A stretch of 7,953 bases of DNA from Lachnospiraceae bacterium (GCA_029068665.1 JAIECC010000354.1:1-7953); one strand, 5' to 3'; counted from the first letter of the stretch, positions 1-5,964 are shown. A program made the numbers and translations. Notes: generated by a model from the letters alone, not told the origin.

Positions 1-140
1 GTTCAATGGGTTCCGTAATTAGGGAACGACTGTTTATTTATGATTAAAACGGAATCATAGTTTGAAAAGCCAAGGAATCTTTAAAACAATCAAGAATATA
101 TTAATAGAAAATAAAATATAATTAAAAAACATAATAAATA

Positions 141-169
141 TTGACAAAATTAATATCAGCGTGTAAAAT
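141..169 (+). promoter_or_regulatory. Sigma-A promoter for the Rpn-family gene
   Basis: The -35 box TTGACA (141-146) is a perfect consensus. It is followed by a 17-nt spacer and the -10 box TAAAAT (164-169, five of six matches). The expected start of transcription is near 176. The only + strand gene downstream is the nuclease at 360, so the transcript would carry an unusually long untranslated leader. Confidence 0.65.
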
Positions 170-196
170 AAATACAAGCAAGTGAACTTCAATTAC

Positions 197-210
197 AGGC
201 AGAACTGCCT
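197..210. repeat. Perfect dyad in the leader, possible operator
   Basis: AGGCAG (197-202) and CTGCCT (205-210) form a 6-bp inverted repeat around AA. The two-base centre is too tight for a normal RNA hairpin loop, so a protein-binding DNA dyad is more likely. TTACAG (193-198) can alternatively pair with CTGTAA (221-226), giving a competing fold in the leader RNA. The dyad lies about 20 bp downstream of the predicted transcription start. Its function is unknown. Confidence 0.35.
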
Positions 211-359
211 TCTTAGAATTCTGTAAATCCAATTCTTATTATGAATCCTTGCGAAACTTAATTCTTTTATAAGAGCAGGGAAATATGAGATTTGAAATGA
301 AATAAAGAAGAAATGGCTGGTTATTCATTTTTCATGTTTTTCAGCAGAAAAGGGGAAAA

Positions 360-1328
360 ATGGGTGACAGCAATGTAATATTCAACAAATGTATGAATGA
401 GAATAAGCGTTATGCCGAATGTTTTAATATGGCAGTAGGAAGAAAAATCATTGTTCCAGAGGAACTTTATGACATGGATAAAGTTTTTGCCGGACAACGT
501 TTGGACAGGCAGGGGACATATGAAAAGCGAAGAGACTGTATTAAAGCATATGGAAGTCAGGCGGTGTGCGCCATTATTGGTATTGAGAATCAGGCTGAGA
601 TTCATTCTGCCATGGTACTAAGAAGTTTCATTTATGATGCATATTCCTATGATAAGCAATTAAATATGATTCGAAAAAGACATAGAGAAAATAAGGATTT
701 GAAGGGAGCAGAATATATAGCAGGGTTTTCCGGTAAAGACCGGATTATTCCGGTTATAACAGTATGCGTATACTATGGTGATGAACCCTGGGAGGCACCC
801 ACAAGACTTCATGAATTAATGGATTTTAATTATTTTCCGGAAACGGAACGGGAATTCGTAAAGCAGCTGGTGAATGACTACAGATTGATTGTACTTGATG
901 TAAAGCATATGAAGGAAGATATGCTGGAAGGTATGGAAACGGATTTACAATATTTGTTTGGAATACTACAGCATTCTCATGACAGGAAAGAGATGGAGGC
1001 ATACATTCAGTCAAATCAAAATGAATTACAAAATATAGATGAAGATATTTATAATGCCATTGCAGTAATGACCAATACGGATATCTTGGATAATGTTATA
1101 TGTAAGTCCAGAAAAAGCGAAGGAGGAATCGATATGTGCAAAGCTTTTGAAGAGATGATTGCAGAAGGAATGGAAAAGGGGAGGATAGAAGAGCAAAAAT
1201 GTTCTATTCAAAAGCTTATTATTACTCTGCGTGAAATTGGAGCAGACGAAGCTTTGATCCGGGATAAGGTCATGCTGCGGTATCAGTTATCATCAGCCGA
1301 TGCCATGGAAGCTATGCAAATATCTTAA
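360..1328 (+). CDS. Rpn family recombination-promoting nuclease / PD-(D/E)XK putative transposase
   Basis: This 322-residue protein resembles the Rpn/PD-(D/E)XK 'putative transposase' family that is common in multiple copies in Lachnospiraceae. Family members studied in E. coli are DNA endonucleases that raise RecA-independent recombination. The N-terminal pattern, with VPEEL and DMD near residues 32-40, fits the family start. The nuclease core shows RRD with Asp59, then a strand ending GIENQ with Glu76 and Gln78. This is the D...ExQ form of the site, Gln replacing the usual Lys. VITVCVYYG (132-140) is the following core strand. The C-terminal part (about 255-322) is charged and helical (AEGMEKGRIEEQK), as in relatives. 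The ATG at 360 has AGGGG at 351-355. The gene stands alone and converges on the oxidoreductase. No terminal inverted repeats or target duplications were seen, so it is not part of a visible mobile element. Confidence 0.85.
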   Translation: MGDSNVIFNKCMNENKRYAECFNMAVGRKIIVPEELYDMDKVFAGQRLDRQGTYEKRRDCIKAYGSQAVCAIIGIENQAEIHSAMVLRSFIYDAYSYDKQLNMIRKRHRENKDLKGAEYIAGFSGKDRIIPVITVCVYYGDEPWEAPTRLHELMDFNYFPETEREFVKQLVNDYRLIVLDVKHMKEDMLEGMETDLQYLFGILQHSHDRKEMEAYIQSNQNELQNIDEDIYNAIAVMTNTDILDNVICKSRKSEGGIDMCKAFEEMIAEGMEKGRIEEQKCSIQKLIITLREIGADEALIRDKVMLRYQLSSADAMEAMQIS

Positions 1329-1373
1329 TGTATTGTACATTATTCAAAGCATGAATCTGCTTATTGGCTGCAA

Positions 1374-2399
1374 TTATTTCATCTCCCGAAAGGTATCAGA
1401 TAAATCGGCAACCAAATTCCATTGGCGTTCCATATAGGTCTTTAGACTTTGGGTGCGTTTCTTATAATCGGTACATATTTGGTCTGAGCTGTCAAAATGT
1501 TCTGTAATTGCACAAGCGGCGCAATACCCGCTTTCCATTCCGGCAGAAATACCCTCACCCATGGGATTCAAAAATCCAGCCGCCTCTCCGGCAAAAAGAA
1601 TTCGCCCGGTTCCATAGTCAATAGGGCAGCCCGGATAAATACGAGGCATTAACCATTTCTCGCTTCTTAATTCTTTATCAATCTGTAAATGATGCTGTTT
1701 GCTCATAAAGCTAAGAAATTGCTCGTAATAATAATCGATTTTATGCATATTCTTAACAGATACGCCCAGAACCAATTGCTCATCTTTTACATTAAACCAG
1801 GCATCATATTCGGATAACTCCGGCTGCAGATATGCATAGAAATAGTGGGGATCTAAATCAATATGTCCTTGGTTAAAGGTCTGAAAGGTGGTTATATATG
1901 TAGGATGCTGGTTCAAAAGAGTCCGCTTGAAAGCCCCGACAACTCCTTCACAGTCTATGATATAACGAGTGGTTTCTGTATAGCGTTTCGTGCCATTCAG
2001 AGTAAGAATAACAGAATCCTCTTTTGCTTCACAAGAAATTGCAGTTGTGCAGTCTCTGATTTCTACTCCCTGTTTCATTGCCTTGTCAGCAAGCCAGTTG
2101 TCAAAAGAGCTGCGCCAGATATTTAACCCGGGCTGCTGAAATTTATATTCTTTTCCTGTATCACTGGTAAATACCATGCCCTTATTTTCCGTTGGAGTAC
2201 ACATGGTAAAGGACGGAACTGCTTCTCCAAAATAAAGCGAAACCAAATCCATGGTTTTCTTAATTAAAACTCCGGAACAGGATTTGTAACGTGGCAGTTT
2301 GAACTTTTCAACCAGCAAAACCTTGTATCCGCTCTCGGATAGTTTTTTTGCAGCTGTACAGCCGGTTGGTCCGGCGCCTATGATGATGATATCGTACAT
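1374..2399 (-). CDS. FAD-dependent oxidoreductase, geranylgeranyl-reductase-like
   Basis: A 341-residue soluble flavoprotein of the NAD(P)/FAD-dependent oxidoreductase group (GR2 fold, geranylgeranyl reductase-like). The N-terminus carries the dinucleotide-binding GAGPTG (8-13), with Glu31 at the end of the second strand, where it would bind the adenosine ribose. PRYKSCSG (36-43) is the PxxxxCxG signature of geranylgeranyl reductase-type enzymes. IIDCEGVVGAFKR (147-159) corresponds to the mid-protein DG motif. GEAAGFLNPMGEGI (271-284) is the second FAD motif, with GE where GD is usual. Substrate is unknown; relatives reduce isoprenoid double bonds or act on other hydrophobic compounds. The ATG at 2399 is preceded by AGGGAG (2405-2410, - strand) with a 5-nt spacer. 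No pathway genes adjoin it. It is divergent from the PadR operon and convergent with the Rpn gene, and no clear terminator lies in the 45-bp gap between the two stop codons. Confidence 0.82.
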   Translation of the reverse strand: MYDIIIIGAGPTGCTAAKKLSESGYKVLLVEKFKLPRYKSCSGVLIKKTMDLVSLYFGEAVPSFTMCTPTENKGMVFTSDTGKEYKFQQPGLNIWRSSFDNWLADKAMKQGVEIRDCTTAISCEAKEDSVILTLNGTKRYTETTRYIIDCEGVVGAFKRTLLNQHPTYITTFQTFNQGHIDLDPHYFYAYLQPELSEYDAWFNVKDEQLVLGVSVKNMHKIDYYYEQFLSFMSKQHHLQIDKELRSEKWLMPRIYPGCPIDYGTGRILFAGEAAGFLNPMGEGISAGMESGYCAACAITEHFDSSDQICTDYKKRTQSLKTYMERQWNLVADLSDTFREMK

Positions 2400-2513
2400 G
2401 ATTTCTCCCTTTTTAAAGTATATCTTTTTATCTCATGGTATCTGGCTGTTATTCTGATGGGATAGAGTCAGATGGAAGGGTTCTTCCCCTTTGTAATGAG
2501 GACCTTGAGACAT

Positions 2514-2542
2514 AGTATATCATACGATAGGGGAGTTTTAAA
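2514..2542 (-). promoter_or_regulatory. Possible promoter for the FAD oxidoreductase
   Basis: On the - strand, TTTAAA (2537-2542, four of six matches to TTGACA) is separated by 17 nt from TATACT (2514-2519, five of six matches to TATAAT). This would start transcription near 2507 and give a leader of about 105 nt. The -35 match is modest, so the assignment is tentative. Confidence 0.4.
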
Positions 2543-2567
2543 AGGAAAAGTAAGATAGATGGTATAT

Positions 2568-2604
2568 AGGCAGTTTCGAAAAGAAGCTGCCTGTTTGCTG
2601 TTTT
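2568..2604 (+). terminator. Rho-independent terminator-like hairpin
   Basis: AGGCAGTTTC (2568-2577) pairs with GAAGCTGCCT (2583-2592), giving ten pairs with one G-U, around a GAAAA loop. A T-rich tail (2593-2604) follows on the + strand. The polarity points to a + strand transcript, yet no + strand gene lies directly upstream. It may insulate the PadR operon, end a short transcript that starts in 2400-2560, or end transcription running antisense to the oxidoreductase. Confidence 0.55.
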
Positions 2605-2610
2605 ATAAGC

Positions 2611-2639
2611 TTGCATTTTAGTGAAAGTCGGAATATAAT
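2611..2639 (+). promoter_or_regulatory. Promoter of the PadR operon
   Basis: TTGCAT (2611-2616) is followed by a 17-nt spacer and a perfect TATAAT (2634-2639). Transcription would begin near 2646, just before the palindrome at 2653-2671. A bound repressor there would block promoter escape. Confidence 0.6.
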
Positions 2640-2652
2640 ATGCTATACAATA

Positions 2653-2671
2653 TACTTAGTAAAACTAAGTA
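2653..2671. promoter_or_regulatory. 19-bp palindromic operator, probably for PadR
   Basis: TACTTAGT (2653-2660), AAA, and ACTAAGTA (2664-2671) make a perfect inverted repeat with 8-bp arms. It sits between the -10 box and the ribosome binding site of the PadR gene. PadR dimers bind AT-rich dyads and commonly repress their own operons, so autoregulation is the natural reading. Binding itself is inferred. Confidence 0.65.
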
Positions 2672-2675
2672 GTAC

Positions 2676-2691
2676 AGGCGGTGATGATTTG
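2676..2691 (+). promoter_or_regulatory. Ribosome binding site that fixes a TTG start
   Basis: AGGCGGTGAT (2676-2685) differs by one base from the extended Shine-Dalgarno AGGAGGTGAT. The AGGCGG part ends 7 nt before TTG at 2689-2691. An upstream in-frame TTG at 2611 coincides with the -35 box and would place the promoter and operator inside the gene, so it is rejected. Confidence 0.75.
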
Positions 2692-3042
2692 ACAAATCGA
2701 TATGAACAGCAAATGAAAAAGGGCGTTCTGGATATGCTGATTATGAAGCTTCTGGAGGAAGAGGAAAAGTATGGTTATCAGTTGATTCAGGAATTAAAGC
2801 AAAAGGGAGGGGGAAGGCTTACCCTAAAGGAAGGCACCCTATATCCGGCATTATACCGTTTGGAGGAAGAGGGCTGGATACAAAGCAGATGGAGCGAGGC
2901 AAGTGATAAGGAGCCGGCGAAAAAGTATTATGAACTTACTGCGGCGGGAAAACAGGCATTGCAAGAGATTTTTTCAATCTGGAAGGAATTTTCATGTAAT
3001 GTGGAACAGATTATGGATGGAGCAGGGGAAGGCAGATGCTAG
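2689..3042 (+). CDS. PadR family transcriptional regulator
   Basis: A 117-residue winged-helix regulator of the short PadR class. From the TTG start it reads MTNRYEQQMKKGVLDML, matching the usual PadR N-terminus. YGYQLIQELK (about 28-37) is the characteristic helix, and EGTLYPALYRLEEEGWI (about 48-64) is the recognition helix and start of the wing, the hallmark of the family. The ending KKYYELTAAGKQAL leads into the C-terminal dimerisation helix. No separate ligand domain is present, so any effector would bind at the dimer interface. It leads an operon with a HAAS-domain membrane protein 52 bp downstream, a pairing typical of PadR/DUF1700-type loci. The palindrome just upstream suggests it represses itself and the operon. 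Confidence 0.92.
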   Translation: MTNRYEQQMKKGVLDMLIMKLLEEEEKYGYQLIQELKQKGGGRLTLKEGTLYPALYRLEEEGWIQSRWSEASDKEPAKKYYELTAAGKQALQEIFSIWKEFSCNVEQIMDGAGEGRC

Positions 3043-3094
3043 AGGAGCCGGATAAACCTGGTACAGAATAGGTATTGAACAGGAGGTGTAATAT

Positions 3095-3742
3095 ATGCAA
3101 CAGGAGGAATACATAAAGTCAGTGGTGCGGAAGTTGCAATGCTCCGGCCAAAGGAAGGAAGAGATTGAAAAGGAACTGGCATCCGATATCCAGACTGCTC
3201 TTGCCAATGGAGAAAGCTGGGAAGAGATAGAGAACCGTATGGGCACATCAGATCAGTTGGCAAAGGAATTCAACGAGAATCTGACTCCGAAGGAACTGTC
3301 AGGAAGAAAACGGAAACAGGGATTTTTAATAGCAGGTATTATCGTCGGAATATTGGTTTTGCTGGGAGCAGGCGTGTTTTGGATACTGCCGAAAAGCTAT
3401 GAATTGGAGAAAAGCGGTATCTTTCAGGAAGCAGTGGTTTTGGAACAAACAGAGGAAATCATTGCATTGCTGGATATGGAAGACTATGCTGCATTAGGGG
3501 ACTATGCAGATGAGAAGATGCAGCCGTATATTCAGGGGAATTCGATTTCAGAAGCCAAAGCAACCCTTGGAGAAGAACTGGGAGAAAATCAAGGTATTAC
3601 CAGCAGCTATATGGCAGAGGTCCGGCAGTCAGGAAAACGGTATGCCATGATTCAGGCTACTGTACAGTATGAAAACCGGAGTGTAACCTACACGATTTCT
3701 TATGACGAAGATATGAGGCTGGCAGGGCTATACATGAAATAA
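3095..3742 (+). CDS. HAAS-domain membrane protein with extracytoplasmic DUF3887-like domain
   Basis: A 215-residue single-pass protein. Residues 1-65 form a charged helical domain of the HAAS/DUF1700 type (YIKSVVRKLQ, EEIEKELASDI, then GTSDQLAKEFNENL), the kind regularly found next to PadR regulators. A basic RKRK (71-74) precedes one membrane segment (about 77-98), giving an N-in, C-out topology. The outer part (about 108-215) resembles DUF3887: a helix with TEEIIALLDMEDYAALGDY, a middle linker, then strands ending in VTYTISYDEDMRLAGLYMK. This fold often binds small ligands or partner proteins, but no catalytic residues are evident. The ATG at 3095 has a strong AGGAGGTG (3081-3088). Lying between PadR and SdpI-like genes, it is a candidate sensor or modulator that links the envelope to the repressor. 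That role is inferred. Domain assignments come from pattern recognition only. Confidence 0.75.
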   Translation: MQQEEYIKSVVRKLQCSGQRKEEIEKELASDIQTALANGESWEEIENRMGTSDQLAKEFNENLTPKELSGRKRKQGFLIAGIIVGILVLLGAGVFWILPKSYELEKSGIFQEAVVLEQTEEIIALLDMEDYAALGDYADEKMQPYIQGNSISEAKATLGEELGENQGITSSYMAEVRQSGKRYAMIQATVQYENRSVTYTISYDEDMRLAGLYMK

Positions 3743-3770
3743 GTGTATTGTAGCTGGAGGTGAAGCGCAG

Positions 3771-4151
3771 ATGGGATTTGGGATTTTTTTGTTATGCTGC
3801 AATTTGATTCTTCCATTAATGATGATTGGCTTTGGTATGGTTTTTTTGAATCATCCCCCTGGCAAGATTAACAGCTATTATGGCTATCGTACCAGAAGGT
3901 CAATGCTGAATCAAAATACCTGGGAGTTTGCACACAAATATTGTGGAAGACTTTGGAAACGAATTGGAATTATAATGCTGCCTGTTTTAATGGCAGTCAG
4001 TATTCCTATGCTGTGGATGAGTGAAACCATGCAGGGAGTATTGACCGGTATACTGGAAACCCTTCAGATCCTTGTAATGCTTGGCTCCATATTTCTGGTG
4101 GAAGGAGCATTAAAGCGAGAATTTGATGAAAATGGGAACCCTTTGCACTAA
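3771..4151 (+). CDS. SdpI family integral membrane protein
   Basis: A 126-residue protein with three predicted membrane segments (about 3-26, 65-84 and 88-112). Between the first and second lies YGYRTRRSMLNQNTWEFAH (37-55), the signature of the SdpI C-terminal domain (YRT..SM.N..TW). In Bacillus subtilis, SdpI gives immunity to the SdpC killing toxin and sequesters the SdpR repressor at the membrane. It is larger there, with additional helices; this is the short form widespread in Firmicutes. No sdpC-like toxin or SdpR is visible here, so immunity is not shown. The start has TGGAGGTG (3755-3762) and lies 28 bp after the HAAS gene, so the two are surely cotranscribed. It may have a general envelope-stress or signalling role under PadR control. 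The C-terminus is short and charged (KREFDENGN). Confidence 0.82.
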   Translation: MGFGIFLLCCNLILPLMMIGFGMVFLNHPPGKINSYYGYRTRRSMLNQNTWEFAHKYCGRLWKRIGIIMLPVLMAVSIPMLWMSETMQGVLTGILETLQILVMLGSIFLVEGALKREFDENGNPLH

Positions 4152-4278
4152 TTATACATCAATTATCCCTGGTCGTTTGCCGATATAGATTATAGAGTAG
4201 GAATTTCTCAGGGCAAATGGATTTGCAGGAAGAGATTCGGAGTAATTGTAAGGAATCGGAATCAAGGAGGATGATATT

Positions 4279-4842
4279 ATGTTGATTGCAGGTACAACAG
4301 AGGTAAGGGAAAATCAAGGTGTAATTAATGTGGCAAAGCAGAAGGCTTCTTCACAAGAGTCTCTTGTGACTAAAGTGCTAAAGAATAGCAATGTCGGTGA
4401 AAACGGAGAAGGTTCGCGGGAAACAATCAATGGGGTTGCATTAAATATATCAAATGCCGGAAAGCAGAAACTAGAAGAGCAGGACAATTTTTTAAGCTTT
4501 TTACAGGACCAGCTGGACAGCATCAAGGAACAGGAAAAAGCAGGGGAAGAAGGCTGGGAAGATTTCGGAAGATGCCTGAAAATCGCTGCCAGTATTGCTG
4601 CCGGTGATAATGTTCCACAGAAGGATATGCAGTTTTTGCAAGAGCATGAGCCAGAGCTGTTCATGAAAGCCATGCTGCTTCGCAGACCAAAGGAGGACCC
4701 GGAGGATTGTGATAGTGTATTGGAAGATGAAGAAGACAGTGATGACAGCGGAGCAGGTTCAGCTAAGATTTCAGAAAGTGGAACTTCCGTAGATATGGGT
4801 GGCGGAGAAAGTGCCGGAGTATCAGAAGTTTCTGTTGAGTAG
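4279..4842 (+). CDS. Conserved acidic protein of unknown function
   Basis: I do not assign a function to this 187-residue protein. It has no signal peptide and no membrane segment. Three parts can be seen: a polar, probably flexible N-terminus (1-50); a core (about 51-145) beginning NGVALNISNAGKQKLEEQ, with helices and the segment DFGRCLKIAASIAAGDNVPQ, then FLQEHEPELFMKAMLLRRPKEDPED; and a low-complexity tail rich in Asp, Glu, Ser and Gly (about 146-187). The core resembles hypothetical proteins I recall from other Clostridia, where LKIA..I..GD.VP..D..FL....PEL..KA..LR.PKEDP is the recurring pattern. AAGGAGG (4264-4270) lies 8 nt before the ATG. It is followed after 10 bp by a small membrane protein, so the two are probably cotranscribed. 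The 127-bp gap before it shows no clear promoter or terminator, so readthrough from the PadR operon is possible. Confidence 0.72.
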   Translation: MLIAGTTEVRENQGVINVAKQKASSQESLVTKVLKNSNVGENGEGSRETINGVALNISNAGKQKLEEQDNFLSFLQDQLDSIKEQEKAGEEGWEDFGRCLKIAASIAAGDNVPQKDMQFLQEHEPELFMKAMLLRRPKEDPEDCDSVLEDEEDSDDSGAGSAKISESGTSVDMGGGESAGVSEVSVE

Positions 4843-4852
4843 AGGTGGATGT

Positions 4853-5167
4853 ATGGTAGCATTTATTATCTGGAGTTTGGTTGGTATTTTATTCATCGGG
4901 CTTGGAATCAGTAATTTTTATGCAAAGCATGTAGTGGGATTTTGGTCGAATATACCCGCACCTGAGATTGAGGATATGAAACACTTTAATCGTGCGGTGG
5001 GCTGGATGTGGATAATATTCGGTATACTTATGATAGTATTTGGTATCCCGCTGCTCAGTGGGCAGAATTCGCCTTATGTGTTTCTTTCAGTGGCAGGGAT
5101 AGTAATTGAAATTATAGCGATTATGATTATCTATACCCGAATCGTGATAAAATACCAAAGGAGATGA
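4853..5167 (+). CDS. Small three-helix membrane protein, unknown function
   Basis: A 104-residue hydrophobic protein with segments at about 3-20, 50-68 and 75-97. A loop at 21-49 contains FYAKHVVGFWSN, and MKHFNRAVG leads into the second helix. It resembles uncharacterised small membrane proteins of Lachnospiraceae that share the pattern GFW....N.AVG..W..FG, followed by GIPLL.GQNSP. An earlier in-frame ATG at 4799 would overlap the preceding gene by 44 bp and add a polar, unrelated 18-residue stretch. The ATG at 4853 has GAGGTG (4842-4847) at 5 nt spacing and begins directly with a membrane helix, so it is preferred. The 10-bp gap to the acidic protein argues for translational coupling. It converges on the methyltransferase gene, 11 bp away. 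Confidence 0.72.
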   Translation: MVAFIIWSLVGILFIGLGISNFYAKHVVGFWSNIPAPEIEDMKHFNRAVGWMWIIFGILMIVFGIPLLSGQNSPYVFLSVAGIVIEIIAIMIIYTRIVIKYQRR

Positions 5168-5193
5168 GTAAGAATGGGTCATTTCTTACTCAT
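5164..5193. terminator. 11-bp inverted repeat spanning two convergent stop codons
   Basis: ATGAGTAAGAA (5164-5174) is a perfect inverse of TTCTTACTCAT (5183-5193), with an 8-nt loop. It covers the stop of the membrane protein (5165-5167) and the stop and last four codons of the methyltransferase. It probably serves both transcripts as a bidirectional end or stabilising hairpin. The stem is AT-rich and neither side has a proper T-run, so efficiency as an intrinsic terminator is uncertain. Confidence 0.5.
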
Positions 5194-5964
5194 AACAGTG
5201 ATAGCAGCATAATGCAATATATTAAAATGATCAGGAGCAATTTGTCGTAACAGCGCCAAGTGCTCCTTTTCAAATGTATTTATTTCTGCATCAGACAGAG
5301 AAGCACCGATTCCACGACAGGCTTTGATTCGTCCATTCCAGCTCTCCCGGGTAAATGGAACTTGTAAATCGAAGACTTCCTCATGCTCAATAGTAAAGAA
5401 ATCCCGATAAATATCAGGTATAAAGTTTGGATGGCGTTGGTCTCCGAATCCCGTCCAGGAGGGATTATAGTTTAAGACCAGGTTCTCACTTTTTCCTGCA
5501 ATTACATCTTCAAAAGGCAGCCATCCCATATACATTACAGCAAAGCTTCCGGCAGGCTTTAGCAGCTGGTGTATCCGGGGCGCAAGTACCGGATGGTCAA
5601 AGTAAAAGAAGCACTGGCAGGCAGTAATCACATCAAAACTCTCATCCGGAAATGGGATGTCCTCGGCTGGCATACATGCAAATCGGATATTCATATGGCT
5701 GGCATCCGCTAATACTTTTGCCTGTTCTATCTGATTTTCTGAAATATCAATTCCTGTGAAATCTGCACCATGAGAATAAAGATTACGTGGAAGAACTCCC
5801 GTACCGGTACCAATGTCCAGAACCTTCTGTCCCTCCTTGCAAAGTCCGAAAGCCAGTATGTGATTATAAAATTCATCCGGATAGATGTCCCGGTATTTTG
5901 CATAATTCTCTGAAGTACGTCCCCAATCAAAGGCTGCACCGTTGTCAATATTTTTATTTTGCAT
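5179..5964 (-). CDS. Class I SAM-dependent methyltransferase (UbiE-like)
   Basis: A 261-residue soluble methyltransferase. The SAM-binding motif I is VLDIGTGTG (48-56). The acidic residue after the second strand is Asp73 in GIDISENQIEQA, and AEDIPFPDESFDVITACQCFFYF (100-122) supplies the adenine-contacting and motif II regions. LKPAGSFAV (135-143) is motif III. The leading block (AFDWGRTSENYAKYRDIYPDEFY, 11-33) is a cap seen in UbiE/COQ5-like and small-molecule methyltransferases. The C-terminal half (about 165-261) is a substrate-shaping part with no recognised specificity. The acceptor is unknown. AAAAGGAG (5971-5978, - strand) stands 6 nt before the ATG. It lies 45 bp behind the HAD gene on the same strand with no terminator between them, so one mRNA is likely. 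Confidence 0.85.
   Translation of the reverse strand: MQNKNIDNGAAFDWGRTSENYAKYRDIYPDEFYNHILAFGLCKEGQKVLDIGTGTGVLPRNLYSHGADFTGIDISENQIEQAKVLADASHMNIRFACMPAEDIPFPDESFDVITACQCFFYFDHPVLAPRIHQLLKPAGSFAVMYMGWLPFEDVIAGKSENLVLNYNPSWTGFGDQRHPNFIPDIYRDFFTIEHEEVFDLQVPFTRESWNGRIKACRGIGASLSDAEINTFEKEHLALLRQIAPDHFNILHYAAITVMSKK

Larger units (their letters stand above)
1..359. other. AT-rich gene-free region upstream of the Rpn nuclease
   Basis: No convincing coding region lies here. The stretch from about 60 to 180 is extremely AT-rich. A weak hairpin (TATGATT at 39-45 with AATCATA at 53-59) has no T-run and is not a clear terminator of any gene to the left. A strong promoter at 141-169 would give a leader of roughly 180 nt, from about 176 to the start codon at 360. 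The leader carries the dyad at 197-210 and three loose copies of AATTCTT-like sequence between about 217 and 267. Very short ATG frames such as 285-305 exist but cannot be told from chance. Confidence 0.6.

Noticed and set aside
241..305. Mini-ORFs in the Rpn leader (ATG at 241 with stop at 259-261; ATG at 285 with stop at 303-305)
   Set aside because: Six codons each with poor ribosome binding sites; expected by chance in AT-rich DNA.
1..359. Origin, attachment site or CRISPR in the AT-rich stretch
   Set aside because: No iterated repeats with regular spacing, no DnaA-box cluster, and no tRNA end or integrase nearby.
1341..1370. Possible terminator between the Rpn gene and the oxidoreductase (AAGCA at 1347-1351 with TGCTT at 1358-1362)
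   Set aside because: Only five base pairs, low GC and no T-run on either strand.
3771..4151. Calling the SdpI-like gene a toxin immunity protein with a linked bacteriocin
   Set aside because: No SdpC-like or other secreted toxin ORF and no SdpR-like ArsR regulator is present in the window.
4152..4278. Promoter or terminator between the SdpI-like gene and the acidic protein gene
   Set aside because: TATAGA/TATAGAG repeats near 4184-4197 lack a suitable -35 box at 16-18 nt. TTGCAG (4223-4228) lacks a good -10 box. The TAATT/AATTA pairing after the stop codon is too weak.
4314..4862. Long - strand frame opposite the acidic protein gene
   Set aside because: It is the shadow of an acidic, serine-rich gene. 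It has low-complexity Ser/Cys/Pro content, no family resemblance and no ribosome binding site.
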